NCBI GenBank assembly: GCA_963710535.1
Contig: CAVQAW010000010.1
Coordinates: 310,001-374,000, forward strand
DNA: 64,000 nt
DNA from: Pelagihabitans sp963710535
Lineage (GTDB): Bacteria > Bacteroidota > Bacteroidia > Flavobacteriales > Flavobacteriaceae
Reading direction: 5' to 3'
Shown piece by piece: positions 25,224 through 34,340 of this stretch; the stretch's first letter is position 1, and each line of letters starts with the position of its first letter. The notes under the pieces are model-generated. The model was not told the DNA's origin. It saw nothing but the letters and a program-made list of their open reading frames with translations, and did no database searches. The translations under genes and the position numbers were made by a program.

Positions 25224-26267
25224 CTATTCATCGAGCACGATCTGCCAGAATCTGTTTTGTTCTTCAAGGGTAGGCTGCTTCGCGGGGCTTACGAGCCGAA
25301 AGCCCACATAGTTCGAATCTGTAAACCACCAAAAGCTTTTGGGAATCTGCGGGTCACGTTTTTGCTGTTTCACGCTGGAGGCAGACCTCGCAGCGGATCG
25401 AAGTTTATCCGCATCATCGTCCCACGAACCGCCCCTATATGATCTTGGGTGTATTACGGTTGGCTTTACCCAGGGGTTTTTGCTTTCCAAACCGGCATAA
25501 CTATCTTCCTTGTACTCGTCCAAGGTCCATTCCGCTACATTCCCGTGCATATCGTAAAGTCCCCAAGAATTGGGCTTCTTGCTTCCCGCCTTGGCATAGT
25601 GGTTCCCGGAATTGCCGTAATAAACCGCATAATCGTCCAAATCGGTTACGGCATCGCCAAAACCATAGGCCGTACTGCTGCCCGCCCTGGCGGCATATTC
25701 CCATTCGGCTTCCGTGGGCAATCTGTAGAACCTACCGGTTACCGTACTCAGCCATTTACAAAAAACCAAGGCCGAATAGGCCGACATGCTCACGGCCGGA
25801 AACCCCTGTTTTCCCATGCCATAGGAGGGGTCTTCATAGGGAGGGCTCGGACGGGTGATCGCATCGATCTTCATTACTTTGTCGTTTTCCAATTTCACGA
25901 AAAGTTCTTGATTCTGTTTGAAGAATAGTTCGAAAACATCCCAGGTAAGTTCATATTTGCCCATATAAAATGAATCCAGGGCAACCTCGGTCTGTGGGCC
26001 CTCATCCTGTTTTCTGCCTTCTTCGGTTTCCGGACTTCCGATGACAAAACTACCTTCGGGAACCAAGATCATTTCAAAGGAGACATCGGTGGCCGGAATT
26101 TGCTGTACATAGGAATTTCCGGTCATGGTTTCAGTACTGTCAGCTTCGTTTCCCGGCAGGGGCGTGGCAAGGGATTCCTGCACTTGCGACAATGCTGTTG
26201 TACTTAAAATAAAAGTCAAACTTAAGGCGATGGCCCGTAAAATAGGAGACAGCGGTTGCAACTTCAT
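25224..26267 (-). CDS. SUMF1/formylglycine-generating enzyme-like exported protein
   Basis: A 347-residue protein with a signal peptide (to about residue 27) and a FGE-sulfatase (SUMF1) domain. This has EMILVPEGSFVIGSPETEEG, DSFYMGKYELTWDVFELF, YRLPTEAEWEYAARAGS, LYDMHGNVAEWTLDEY, RGGSWDDDADKLRSA and NYVGFRLVSP at the end. The catalytic cysteine pair of true formylglycine-generating enzymes is not visible (RGGSW is followed by DDDADKL), so a binding or structural role is more likely than sulfatase maturation. Such domains also occur in GldK/GldJ of the gliding machinery; this protein is not in that locus and is not lipidated. It sits in the group of PSD1/YceI genes. Confidence 0.85.
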   Translation of the reverse strand: MKLQPLSPILRAIALSLTFILSTTALSQVQESLATPLPGNEADSTETMTGNSYVQQIPATDVSFEMILVPEGSFVIGSPETEEGRKQDEGPQTEVALDSFYMGKYELTWDVFELFFKQNQELFVKLENDKVMKIDAITRPSPPYEDPSYGMGKQGFPAVSMSAYSALVFCKWLSTVTGRFYRLPTEAEWEYAARAGSSTAYGFGDAVTDLDDYAVYYGNSGNHYAKAGSKKPNSWGLYDMHGNVAEWTLDEYKEDSYAGLESKNPWVKPTVIHPRSYRGGSWDDDADKLRSAARSASSVKQQKRDPQIPKSFWWFTDSNYVGFRLVSPAKQPTLEEQNRFWQIVLDE

Positions 26268-26401
26268 TGATCGGTATTTGTATTTCGCTTAAAAATATGG
26301 TTTTTTATCCAAATACAAAGGTGAAATCCAATCCACTTGATCCGTCAATCTTTGCATGACAAAATCAAGGCAAAGCCCTCCAGTGCCCGGACTTCACAAA
26401 A

Positions 26402-26431
26402 AAAGAGGGTTGCCTACCGGCAACCCTCTTT
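26402..26431 (-). terminator. Terminator of the LRR gene
   Basis: A perfect 13-bp stem AAAGAGGGTTGCC/GGCAACCCTCTTT with a four-base loop. On the minus strand it is followed by a run of T residues and lies 20 bases beyond the LRR stop codon. Confidence 0.85.
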
Positions 26432-26450
26432 CACTAACCAAGATCAAGAA

Positions 26451-27347
26451 TTACTTATTGTGTTCCGGATCGTCTTCCTGTTCATCTTCAAAAAGCGTTT
26501 CGGCCATACGTGTTTTATCGAAGTCGATATTCTTAAAATCGCTCCTTTCCTTATTCTTATCGAAATCGAACACCAAGAGGCCCTCGGTGTTCATATATTC
26601 CAGGTTCTTGAAGGAATTGAATTTGTTGTTCTGTATTTGCAGGACCTCCAAACTGGCCAATTGCCCAAATTCTTTTGGGATTTCGCCGCCCAGTTGGTTG
26701 TTCGCCAGCACCAGTTCCTTAAGCTTGGAAAGATTGCCCAGTGCAATGGGAATACTGCCTTCCAAACCATTTTCGAACAGGCCCAAGACCACCAGGCTCT
26801 TTAAATTGCCCAAGGCTTGCGGTATTTCACCTTTAAGATTGTTGCTCGATAGATTCAATATTTTTAAACTCTTGATATTACCGAGGCTTTCCGGAATGCT
26901 TCCCGTAAGAAAATTATTGAAAGCACTGAGCTCGATCAATTGGGCCATATTGCCCATATCGATGGGCAGTTGCCCTTTTAATCTGTTCATTTCCAGCTTC
27001 AAGACCTTTAACTTTTCAAGCTTGACGATGGTTGTGGGCAATTCCCCGGTAATCCCGTTAAATGCCAGATTAAGCACGTTCAGACTAGTAAGATCCCCGA
27101 TACTTGCGGGAATCGCACCTTGCAGATTGTTATGGAAAAGATTGATTTCAACCACATGGTCATTGACCAGTTTCACCCCGTACCACTGACCAACTTCGGA
27201 ATTGATATCCCATATGTGCTGCCATCCGTCACCGTTGGTAGCATTGTAAAGGTCTACAAGAGCGTTTTTCTCGGATTGTGGGATGTCGGCGATTGCCGTG
27301 TTCACAACCATAAAAACAAGCAGAAGAGCAAACATGTATTTTTTCAT
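26451..27347 (-). CDS. Secreted leucine-rich repeat protein
   Basis: A 298-residue protein starting at the ATG at 27347; nine codons further upstream also read in frame but precede the signal peptide MKKYMFALLLVFMVVNTAIA. The N-terminal cap has ALVDLYNATNGDGW and NWD-like VGQWYGVKL. Seven to eight plant-type LRR units follow, such as LQGAIPASIGDLTSLNVLNL, ITGELPTTIVKLEKL, LTGSIPESLGNIKSL and LKGEIPQALGNLKSL. The acidic tail is rich in Glu/Asp. LRR proteins of this form are usually extracellular binding modules. A terminator follows, so it is likely a single-gene unit. The partner is unknown. Confidence 0.85.
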   Translation of the reverse strand: MKKYMFALLLVFMVVNTAIADIPQSEKNALVDLYNATNGDGWQHIWDINSEVGQWYGVKLVNDHVVEINLFHNNLQGAIPASIGDLTSLNVLNLAFNGITGELPTTIVKLEKLKVLKLEMNRLKGQLPIDMGNMAQLIELSAFNNFLTGSIPESLGNIKSLKILNLSSNNLKGEIPQALGNLKSLVVLGLFENGLEGSIPIALGNLSKLKELVLANNQLGGEIPKEFGQLASLEVLQIQNNKFNSFKNLEYMNTEGLLVFDFDKNKERSDFKNIDFDKTRMAETLFEDEQEDDPEHNK

Positions 27348-27525
27348 ATCAACTGTTTTTGGCACAACCTGCATTATTTATCGTAATTTCCCACATTAGA
27401 AAGAATTACCTTACAAATAACGTTTTATTCTAGATTAAATGCAAAAATACTCGATGAAATGACCGTTTTTGTGGTGAACACGCGTAATTCTGTTGTGAAA
27501 GAAATAACTTACTTTTTGTGAGGGA

Positions 27526-29442
27526 TTAACTGGAGGCGGTTTCGAGTTCGGAAGAAATCTTCTCCCATTTCCGCATCAAGTTTTCCAGTTCCTTTTTCTT
27601 GCTGTGGTAGTTATCAAAAAATTGGTGCCTTTTGATGGTCGCCTCATAATCAAGCATAAGATCTTGATCATTCTCGGCGATTTCCTTTTCCAAGCCAGAA
27701 ATTTTGGATTCGACCGAACTGAGTTTGTTTTTTAGGGATTTTAGCTTCTTTTGCCCATCAAAATCAATGGAGGTGCTCTTTTCCGTTTCTTTCTCCTTCT
27801 TCTTCTGCTGTTGCTTTTCTATGGCCCTGAAGTTCTCGACCTTGCGCTGTTCCAGATAGAAATCGATATCGCCAAGATATTCCTTTATCTTCTTGTCTTT
27901 AAACTCATAGACCTTATTGGTGAGTCCTTGTAGGAAGTCGCGGTCATGCGAAACCAGGATCAAGGTGCCCTCAAAATTTTGGAGTGCCTGTTTCAACACA
28001 TTTTTTGATTTGATGTCGAGGTGGTTGGTAGGTTCGTCCATCACCAGCACATTGAAGGGCTGCAGCAGCATTTTGGCCAATGCCAGGCGGTTGCGTTCCC
28101 CTCCGGACAAAACTTTTACGTATTTTTCGACCTCATCCCCTCGAAAAAGGAACGACCCCAGAATATCCCGGACCTTTGCCCTGTTCTTTTCATTGGCCGC
28201 GTCGATCATGGTATCCAAAATGGTTTTGCTCCCATCCAAATATTCGGCCTGGTTTTGGGCAAAGTAACCGATTTGCACGTTGTGGCCCAATTTCACGTGG
28301 CCCTCATGCTTAAGCTCCCCGACCAAAATTTTGGCCAAGGTTGACTTCCCCTGCCCGTTTTGGCCCACGAAAGCGGTCTTGCTGTCCCGCTCCAACAAAA
28401 GATTGATGTGCCGTAGTACTTCATGTGACCCATAACTTTTAGAAAGATGCTCGATTTCGGCCACTACCTTGCCGGGGGTGATGGAAATCGGAAAACGCAG
28501 GTTCATCACCGCGTTGTCATCTTCATCGACCTCGATGCGCTCCATTTTGTCAAGCTTCTTGATCAAGGACTGCGCCATGGAAGCCTTTGTACTTTTTGCC
28601 CTGAACTTTTCGATCAAGCGTTCCGCCTGTTGTATTTCCTTTTCCTGATTCTTCTGGGCATTGAGCTGTTGTTCCTTGATTTCGCCCCTGAGCTTCAAGA
28701 ACTTGGAGTAGGGTTTGTTATAGTCATAGATCCGCCCCAGCGAAATTTCAATGGTCCTGTTGGTCACGTTGTCCAAAAACATCTTATCGTGCGATACGAT
28801 CATTACCGCCCCAGGATAGCCGTTCAGGAACCCTTCCAGCCAAATGATCGATTCGATATCCAAGTGGTTGGTAGGCTCATCGAGCAACAGCACGTCGTTG
28901 CTCTGTAGCAACAGTTTGGCCAATTCGATACGCATGCGCCAACCTCCCGAAAATGTATCGGTCTTTTGATCGAAGTCTTTACGTTTAAAACCCAACCCGA
29001 GTAAAATCTTTTCGGTCTCCCCTTGATAATTGTAACCGCCCAAAATTTCGTAGTGGTGCGAAACATCGTTTAAATCGACCATCAATTGATGATAGCCTTC
29101 ACTTTCATAATCGGTGCGTTCTGCCAATTGGTGGTTGATCTCGTCCAACCTGGTTTCCAATTCCTTAATTTCCACAAAGGCTTGGTAAGCCTCTTCCAAG
29201 ACCGTTCTTCCCTGTTCAAAATCAATATCCTGTCTGAGAAAACCGATCTTTATGTTTTTTTCGGTGGCTATGGTACCCGTATCCAGGGCCATATCTTTGG
29301 ACAACAACTTTAAAAGCGTGGATTTTCCCGCCCCATTTTTACCAATTAGGCCGACACGGTCTCCCGCATTGAGGCGGAAAGATATTTCCTCGAACAGGAA
29401 TTCACCTCCAAATGAAACGGAAAGGTTATGTATATTAAGCAT
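27526..29442 (-). CDS. ABC-F family ATP-binding protein
   Basis: A 638-residue cytoplasmic protein with two ABC nucleotide-binding domains and no membrane span. Walker A GLIGKNGAGKSTLL (about residue 33) and GQNGQGKSTLA (about 360), signature motifs FSGGWRMRIELAK and LSGGERNRLALAK, and Walker B VLLLDEPTNHLD and VLVMDEPTNHLD are intact. The linker between them has basic/coiled-coil residues, and the C-terminal region (about 545-638) is a charged coiled coil, as in Uup. ABC-F proteins act on the ribosome or on RNA/DNA; the C-terminal coiled coil favours the Uup branch, but the assignment is inferred. The gene is divergent from a DUF983 gene with overlapping promoter region. Confidence 0.93.
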   Translation of the reverse strand: MLNIHNLSVSFGGEFLFEEISFRLNAGDRVGLIGKNGAGKSTLLKLLSKDMALDTGTIATEKNIKIGFLRQDIDFEQGRTVLEEAYQAFVEIKELETRLDEINHQLAERTDYESEGYHQLMVDLNDVSHHYEILGGYNYQGETEKILLGLGFKRKDFDQKTDTFSGGWRMRIELAKLLLQSNDVLLLDEPTNHLDIESIIWLEGFLNGYPGAVMIVSHDKMFLDNVTNRTIEISLGRIYDYNKPYSKFLKLRGEIKEQQLNAQKNQEKEIQQAERLIEKFRAKSTKASMAQSLIKKLDKMERIEVDEDDNAVMNLRFPISITPGKVVAEIEHLSKSYGSHEVLRHINLLLERDSKTAFVGQNGQGKSTLAKILVGELKHEGHVKLGHNVQIGYFAQNQAEYLDGSKTILDTMIDAANEKNRAKVRDILGSFLFRGDEVEKYVKVLSGGERNRLALAKMLLQPFNVLVMDEPTNHLDIKSKNVLKQALQNFEGTLILVSHDRDFLQGLTNKVYEFKDKKIKEYLGDIDFYLEQRKVENFRAIEKQQQKKKEKETEKSTSIDFDGQKKLKSLKNKLSSVESKISGLEKEIAENDQDLMLDYEATIKRHQFFDNYHSKKKELENLMRKWEKISSELETASS

Positions 29443-29462
29443 TTAATGTGATGAATGTTACG

Positions 29463-29491
29463 TTGAAAAAGCCTGCAAAATCCTACTTTTG
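29463..29491 (+). promoter_or_regulatory. Bacteroidota promoter of the DUF983 gene
   Basis: TTG at 29463-29465, an 18-nt spacer and TACTTTTG at 29484-29491 match the TTG-N17-23-TAnnTTTG consensus exactly. The expected start of transcription is about 29498. This places the in-frame TTG (29489) inside the promoter and makes the ATG at 29507 the real start of translation. Confidence 0.8.
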
Positions 29492-29506
29492 CAAAAAGTT
29501 CTGCAA

Positions 29507-29911
29507 ATGTTAAAAAAAGGAAACAAACTCTACAGCATTTTAACAGGAAGTTGCCCAAAATGCCACCAAGAAAGCATGTACGAAGCCAAAAACCCCTATA
29601 AAATTGGATTTTTATTCAAAATGAAGGAGCGCTGCTCCCATTGTGGAACCAAATATAAGATCGAGCCTTCGTTTTTTTATGGGGCAATGTATGTAAGTTA
29701 TGGGCTGGGCATCGCATTTGCGGTGGCCGCTTTTGTGATCTCGTTTTTGGCTTTCCAAGCCACCTTGGTACACACCTTTATTGCAATTGTGGCGACCATG
29801 ATCGTTTTTATGCCGGTCATCATCAGAATCTCACGTAATATCTGGATCAATTTTTTTATCCATTACGACCCGACAAAGGGGAAGGCCCAACCGGAAAATA
29901 TTTCTTCTTAA
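29507..29911 (+). CDS. DUF983 domain small membrane protein
   Basis: A 134-residue protein. An N-terminal zinc-ribbon-like set of cysteines (CPKCHQESMY at residues 14-17, then CSHCGTKY) precedes two membrane spans (about 60-80 and 85-105), which defines DUF983. The start is the ATG at 29507 because an exact promoter lies just upstream. The function of the family is not known. Its 3' end overlaps the convergent FAD oxidoreductase gene by 56 bases. Confidence 0.88.
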   Translation: MLKKGNKLYSILTGSCPKCHQESMYEAKNPYKIGFLFKMKERCSHCGTKYKIEPSFFYGAMYVSYGLGIAFAVAAFVISFLAFQATLVHTFIAIVATMIVFMPVIIRISRNIWINFFIHYDPTKGKAQPENISS

Positions 29912-30944
29912 ACCGGGCAATGTCCATTTCCGGGGGTAAAGATAGGTCATTTTCGATCAGTCCGAACAATTGCTCGGAAGCCGCCGGAGCGATCATAACG
30001 CCCCTGGAACCGAATCCGTTCAACACATAAAGATTGTCAAAAAGGGGGTGCCTTCCCACCAAGGGCCTCCTATCGGTCACCGTTGGGCGAATACCAGCCT
30101 CCTGACCAACTACTTGGTATTTGCAGCTCACCACTTGGGTAAGCTGTTCCAAGAGCTCCGCTTTGGATGCCTCCGTAGGGCTATTGCTCTTGTCCTTCCA
30201 TTTATAGGTGGCCCCGACCCTATACCGGTCGTTCCCCATCGGAATGATGAATATGGCGGCTTTGATCGCATTCCTTTCCTTTAATTCGGGCGCCTCAATG
30301 ATCAGGTATTCCCCTTTGGTGCCCGTTAGCGGCAAATATCCAAAATATGGGTTCCCGCTCAGCCCATAACCCTCTGTAAAGACAAGATGTCTCGCCTTGA
30401 CCGACTTATAGGTAACATGGTCTTCCGCGATCTGTAAGCGCTTATAATCAAAGGTTTCAAGGGTCAGCATACCTTTTTCCCGCAGGTAGTCTTTATAGGT
30501 GGTAAGCATGGTCTGTGTATCAACCCTACCTGTCTGCAGCACTTCCCCATAACCAAACGGGGCATCGATATAGGGATTGTGATGCTTGGGATGGACCTTG
30601 GGCGACAAAAAAGGCTTCAGCACGCCCTTGTCGGCGGCCTCGAACCATAAGTTCTGTTCTTCCGCGGAGGAAAACCTCCTAAAAATGGGAAGCGGGTGAT
30701 TCAACTTGGTCCCCAACTTCCGTTCCAAACCCTCATAAAACGGGATGGCCTTTTGGAGTTGTTCATCAGCGTTCCAAACCAAGGTAAAGCGCTTCAACAT
30801 TACGGGATTATAAAGCCCCCCCGCAACTGCCGAAGAAGCCTGTGAACCATCGTTGAAGACTTGAAAAGACTTCTTGTGCCTTTCCAATGTTTCACAGAAA
30901 GAAATTCCGGCCAATCCCAGCCCGACTACCAAATAATCTACCAT
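29856..30944 (-). CDS. FAD-dependent oxidoreductase, DAO family
   Basis: A 362-residue flavoprotein. The N-terminal Rossmann motif is MVDYLVVGLGLAGISF (G-x-G-x2-[GA]), and the DAO-type substrate domain has SSAVAGGLYNPVMLKRF, VDTQTMLTTYKDYLREKG, YLPLTGTKGEYLIIE, YRVGATYKWKD and the C-terminal FAD motif LYVLNGFGSRGVMIAP. The MnmC-like layout without the methyltransferase half suggests a glycine/D-amino-acid oxidase-type enzyme or an unlinked MnmC(o) activity; the substrate is unknown. Cytoplasmic. It lies convergent with DUF983 and upstream of the gldN terminator. Confidence 0.87.
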   Translation of the reverse strand: MVDYLVVGLGLAGISFCETLERHKKSFQVFNDGSQASSAVAGGLYNPVMLKRFTLVWNADEQLQKAIPFYEGLERKLGTKLNHPLPIFRRFSSAEEQNLWFEAADKGVLKPFLSPKVHPKHHNPYIDAPFGYGEVLQTGRVDTQTMLTTYKDYLREKGMLTLETFDYKRLQIAEDHVTYKSVKARHLVFTEGYGLSGNPYFGYLPLTGTKGEYLIIEAPELKERNAIKAAIFIIPMGNDRYRVGATYKWKDKSNSPTEASKAELLEQLTQVVSCKYQVVGQEAGIRPTVTDRRPLVGRHPLFDNLYVLNGFGSRGVMIAPAASEQLFGLIENDLSLPPEMDIARFKKKYFPVGPSPLSGRNG

Positions 30945-30991
30945 TGGTCAAAGGTAGCAAAAGCACGACTGCCATTGGATAGGGCACAAAA

Positions 30992-31023
30992 AAAAGTCCC
31001 GATGGTTCCATCGGGACTTTTTA
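30992..31023 (-). terminator. Terminator of the gldKLMN operon
   Basis: A 15-bp inverted repeat AAAAAGTCCCGATGG/CCATCGGGACTTTTT with a 2-base centre, followed on the minus strand by a T run, lies 28 bases after the gldN stop codon. Confidence 0.88.
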
Positions 31024-31051
31024 TGTTGTTGAATTGGAATTCACTTTTTGA

Positions 31052-31954
31052 TCAATAGGCCCACATATCCTGTTCCCTATCCCTGATGACCTCTTTGATC
31101 CTGTTGGCCTCCAGCAGTTGGAACAAGGCGTTATCGGCAATATAATCGGTGACCTCACGATCGCCATGAACATTGTCTTCCCTGTAGATGATGCCGTTGA
31201 ATCTTCTTGAGTTCAGCAGCATATCGAAGGAGATCGGCTGTGCCGAATTGCGTTGGTTGAATACCTTCGCTTCGTGCAATATTTGCCTTGCCGATGGATA
31301 CCATACCCAAAACAATTCTACTTTGGAATCTTGGGGATCCATCGATTCATCATCGATAAAGTTAACGTCGGGCGCAACCGGGGCTATGCCCAGCAAACGA
31401 TATTTCAACTCCCCTTGACGCTTATCGAAATACCAGATCCCTTTGATTCGGTACTCCTCGATATCGGCAGCGGTAAGTTCCCTTTCGATCACATATTCGG
31501 CGGAAAGTTCTTCCCCGGCATTGATCTGTTCGTAACCATAGTCTGTCGTATCCCTTTTCTTAAGGGTAGCGGCCAAATCACCGAAAACACGCTTTTCAGT
31601 GAAGTAAGAGTCTACATACACATCCTCCAGTTTGCCATTTTTGATGTTCTTTAGCAAAACATCGTACAATGACCTTCTGTCGGCACCGATATCAATGGTA
31701 TCGGTAGGATAGTACAGTGGAAAGTTCACCCTTTCATCAAGGTCGATCACTTCCCAAATGGTTTTGGACCAAAGGATGTCCCTGTCGTCTACATATCCGT
31801 ACTCAAGAGGAGCATCGTTGTCCAAAGCCTTTTGGGCTTCGGTCCGTATACCGATCTCTTGTGGCTTCTTCGCGTTCAAGATGTTCGCTTGGGCCATTAA
31901 GGAAACCGGCAATAGGGTCACCGCTCCGATCAACAAAACATTCTTCCAATTCAT
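31052..31954 (-). CDS. gldN: Gliding motility / type IX secretion protein GldN
   Basis: A 300-residue protein with a signal peptide (VLLIGAVTLLPVSLMAQ). Conserved GldN blocks include GYVDDRDILWSKTIWEVIDLDERVN split across 55-75, FPLYYPTD, RRSLYDVLLKNI and WYFDKRQGELKYRLLGIAP. It forms, with GldK, the outer-membrane-associated periplasmic ring of the T9SS. It is the last gene of the operon gldK-gldL-gldM-gldN, 22 nt after gldM, and is followed by a strong terminator. Length is normal for the family (PorN homologue). Confidence 0.95.
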   Translation of the reverse strand: MNWKNVLLIGAVTLLPVSLMAQANILNAKKPQEIGIRTEAQKALDNDAPLEYGYVDDRDILWSKTIWEVIDLDERVNFPLYYPTDTIDIGADRRSLYDVLLKNIKNGKLEDVYVDSYFTEKRVFGDLAATLKKRDTTDYGYEQINAGEELSAEYVIERELTAADIEEYRIKGIWYFDKRQGELKYRLLGIAPVAPDVNFIDDESMDPQDSKVELFWVWYPSARQILHEAKVFNQRNSAQPISFDMLLNSRRFNGIIYREDNVHGDREVTDYIADNALFQLLEANRIKEVIRDREQDMWAY

Positions 31955-31976
31955 CTGTTAAAATTTATAAGCGTTA

Positions 31977-33545
31977 CTAGTTGGTGATCTCCACGATTAC
32001 GGGAGAAACCTTCTTCAATTTATAGCTCTTGTTATTGGTGATATACCCTTCGATATCGAAGATCTGAACGGCATCACCCCTACTTGCCCTTTTTAAGGCT
32101 GAGATGGCCCTGGCATCCAATTTGTTGCCATTTACGGCTACGGTAGGTTGTCCGGGCACTTTGAATTTGAATCCGCTTACCGCAAGGTTCAAGTCAAAAT
32201 CGAAATCTTCCAAGACGGCGCCGATAGTGGCAATTTCCATATTAGACCTTGGCATTTTAAGACTACCTGTCTGCTTGCTCACTGAACCTTCAGGTCTTGG
32301 AATGTCCTTGATCCTGAACTCTGATTTAGAGGATACGGTTTGACCATCAGGCAACTTACCTGAAGCGGTAATGGTAACTGTTCTACCGGAACCTGGATTC
32401 ATCACGTACTGACTTCCGCTTACCGATTTTAAACCGGGAGCCGAAGCTGTTACATTGTTGTTGGGTATGCCTGGGATCGAAATCGACATGGGGTTGGCCA
32501 CACCGCGATATACCACGTTCATCTTATCTGCTGCTATAAGGGCTGCATTTGGCTTGGAAATGGTAGCAAAAGTTGAAGATACGGGTACTTCCGTACGTTC
32601 CCCATCCTGCATGAAAACCAAGTTGCCTTGGATTTTGTGGTCACCTGGAGCACCTGCCCCGACCAAAAGCTTCACTTGGCCATCCTTGATCTCATAATCG
32701 GCACCTTCGTTCAACTTCCTGCCGTCCAAAGTAAGATTCACTTCGTTGGGCCTAGTGGTTGCATCCTTACGTCCCAAGACAATGGCTCCGGAAAATTTCT
32801 CGCCGGAATAAAAGGCCGATTTTTCCTGTTCCAATAAGGTGGTATAGTTGGTCATGGCCACCTCGCTGCTCAATTGACCTTGAAGCATCGATTTTAAAGC
32901 ATCCTCTTCGGTCGCTTTAATATCGGCCTGTAAGGCGGTCAATTTGGTCAAAGAAGCTACCAGGGGAAATCCTTCGTAATGGTAGTTAAGCCAGTCGACC
33001 TTATCACCACTGCGATTCTCAACTTTGCCTTGAGCATCACCGGTTTGAAAACGCGACTCTACGCCGGCTTTAACATCGGTCATGTTAGCAGGTAGGATAT
33101 TCATTACCTGTGTACGGTAGTCGTTGATCCTTTTCAAGAAATCCTTTCCTTCAGGGGTAAGGTTATCGCCTTGGAAGAACATGCCGTCCAAATAATCGGA
33201 CTTGTCCATTACCTGGTAGTCTTTTGGATCTTCGACATCCTCCATCAATCCTTTCTTAAGACCTTCCAGATAGTCATAATATTTCTGTGACAATTCCTTG
33301 ATCTTCTGTGCATCCTGATATAGGGGACCGAATTTCTCGGCATTCTCAGATGCTTTGGTCTCTAGACCGTTCAAGAAAGCCAAGTTGCTCTCTGTGGTCT
33401 TTATATTGGAAGTCTCGAGCTTTTCGTTCATAATACCGAATGCTGCAAGTACTTCCTTGCTCATGTTTAACGCCAGCATAGCGATGAAGATCAAATACAT
33501 AAGATTGATCATCTTTTGCCGTGGTGTTGCTTTTCCTGATGCCAT
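31977..33545 (-). CDS. gldM: Gliding motility / type IX secretion protein GldM
   Basis: A 522-residue protein with a single N-terminal membrane helix (KMINLMYLIFIAMLALNMS) starting after SGKATPRQ, the conserved GldM/PorM start. A long periplasmic coiled/helical part is followed by beta-rich D2-D4 domains (GAGAPGDHKIQGNLVF, VYRGVANPMSISIPGI, FKFKVPGQPTVAVNGN). With GldL it forms the proton-motive-force-driven motor of the T9SS, spanning from the inner membrane to the GldKN ring. Gene order gldL-gldM-gldN is intact. Confidence 0.96.
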   Translation of the reverse strand: MASGKATPRQKMINLMYLIFIAMLALNMSKEVLAAFGIMNEKLETSNIKTTESNLAFLNGLETKASENAEKFGPLYQDAQKIKELSQKYYDYLEGLKKGLMEDVEDPKDYQVMDKSDYLDGMFFQGDNLTPEGKDFLKRINDYRTQVMNILPANMTDVKAGVESRFQTGDAQGKVENRSGDKVDWLNYHYEGFPLVASLTKLTALQADIKATEEDALKSMLQGQLSSEVAMTNYTTLLEQEKSAFYSGEKFSGAIVLGRKDATTRPNEVNLTLDGRKLNEGADYEIKDGQVKLLVGAGAPGDHKIQGNLVFMQDGERTEVPVSSTFATISKPNAALIAADKMNVVYRGVANPMSISIPGIPNNNVTASAPGLKSVSGSQYVMNPGSGRTVTITASGKLPDGQTVSSKSEFRIKDIPRPEGSVSKQTGSLKMPRSNMEIATIGAVLEDFDFDLNLAVSGFKFKVPGQPTVAVNGNKLDARAISALKRASRGDAVQIFDIEGYITNNKSYKLKKVSPVIVEITN

Positions 33546-33594
33546 ATTTTCTAATTAGTTTTTTAGTTTGTTATTTGATTTGGGTTTTTACTAA

Positions 33595-34245
33595 TTAGTT
33601 TCTGCTCATAGCAGAAAGCATGCCTCCATATACGCCATTCAATGACGATAGGTTGGTAGCCAACGATTCCATTTGGTCTTTAAGTGCACTTGCGTTTTGA
33701 ACTACTTCTTCGTTCACGGAAGCTTGTCGGCTAGCGCTTTCCAACTGTACTTTGTACAAGCTGTTCAACGACTCCATTTGGGCTGCTGCCTGAACCATTT
33801 CATCAGAATATTTTTTGGTAGACTCCATGGCATCGATGGTAGGGGCGATACCTTTGGCGGCTCCTTCAAAATTCTTAATGCTAGATCCTAAACTCTCCAT
33901 AAGGTTGGCATCCACGCCAGCTTCTTTCAATAGGTCATCCAATTTTTTGGACAAGGAAGTCTCCGCATCTTTGATGGCTTCTCTTTCGCCATCTTTTCCG
34001 ATGTTCATTCCACCCGCCAATTCTGGGTATACCAATGACCAATCGTACTCATCGTCTACTGGTTCGAACGCACTGATCGCAAAAATAAGCGCTTCGGTAA
34101 TAAGACCTACCGCGAGAAGTAAACCACCTGTTAGGGGTCCGAACTCCCAGTGAAGGATCTTGAACAATGCACCAATAATTACCACCGATGCTCCGAGGCC
34201 ATAGGCCATGTTAAATAGTTTTTTTGTTGATTTTGACTGTGCCAT
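33595..34245 (-). CDS. gldL: Gliding motility / type IX secretion motor protein GldL
   Basis: A 216-residue inner-membrane protein. Two membrane helices (about 12-32 and 36-58) contain the LFKILHWEFGP loop and Glu49, the counterpart of the conserved membrane Glu of the motor. The cytoplasmic tail is helical and rich in Glu/Ser/Ala. It partners GldM in the T9SS/gliding rotary motor. It is 49 nt upstream of gldM; CTAATTAG motifs at 33551-33558 and 33592-33599 flank that gap, the second covering the gldL stop codon. Confidence 0.96.
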   Translation of the reverse strand: MAQSKSTKKLFNMAYGLGASVVIIGALFKILHWEFGPLTGGLLLAVGLITEALIFAISAFEPVDDEYDWSLVYPELAGGMNIGKDGEREAIKDAETSLSKKLDDLLKEAGVDANLMESLGSSIKNFEGAAKGIAPTIDAMESTKKYSDEMVQAAAQMESLNSLYKVQLESASRQASVNEEVVQNASALKDQMESLATNLSSLNGVYGGMLSAMSRN

Positions 34246-34340
34246 AATTTAAGTTTTAATTTGAATTTGAATATTAATAATAAGTATTTGGTTTAACGTT
34301 TGATAATGATATTTAGATCTCTATCTTAAAAATAAATGGT

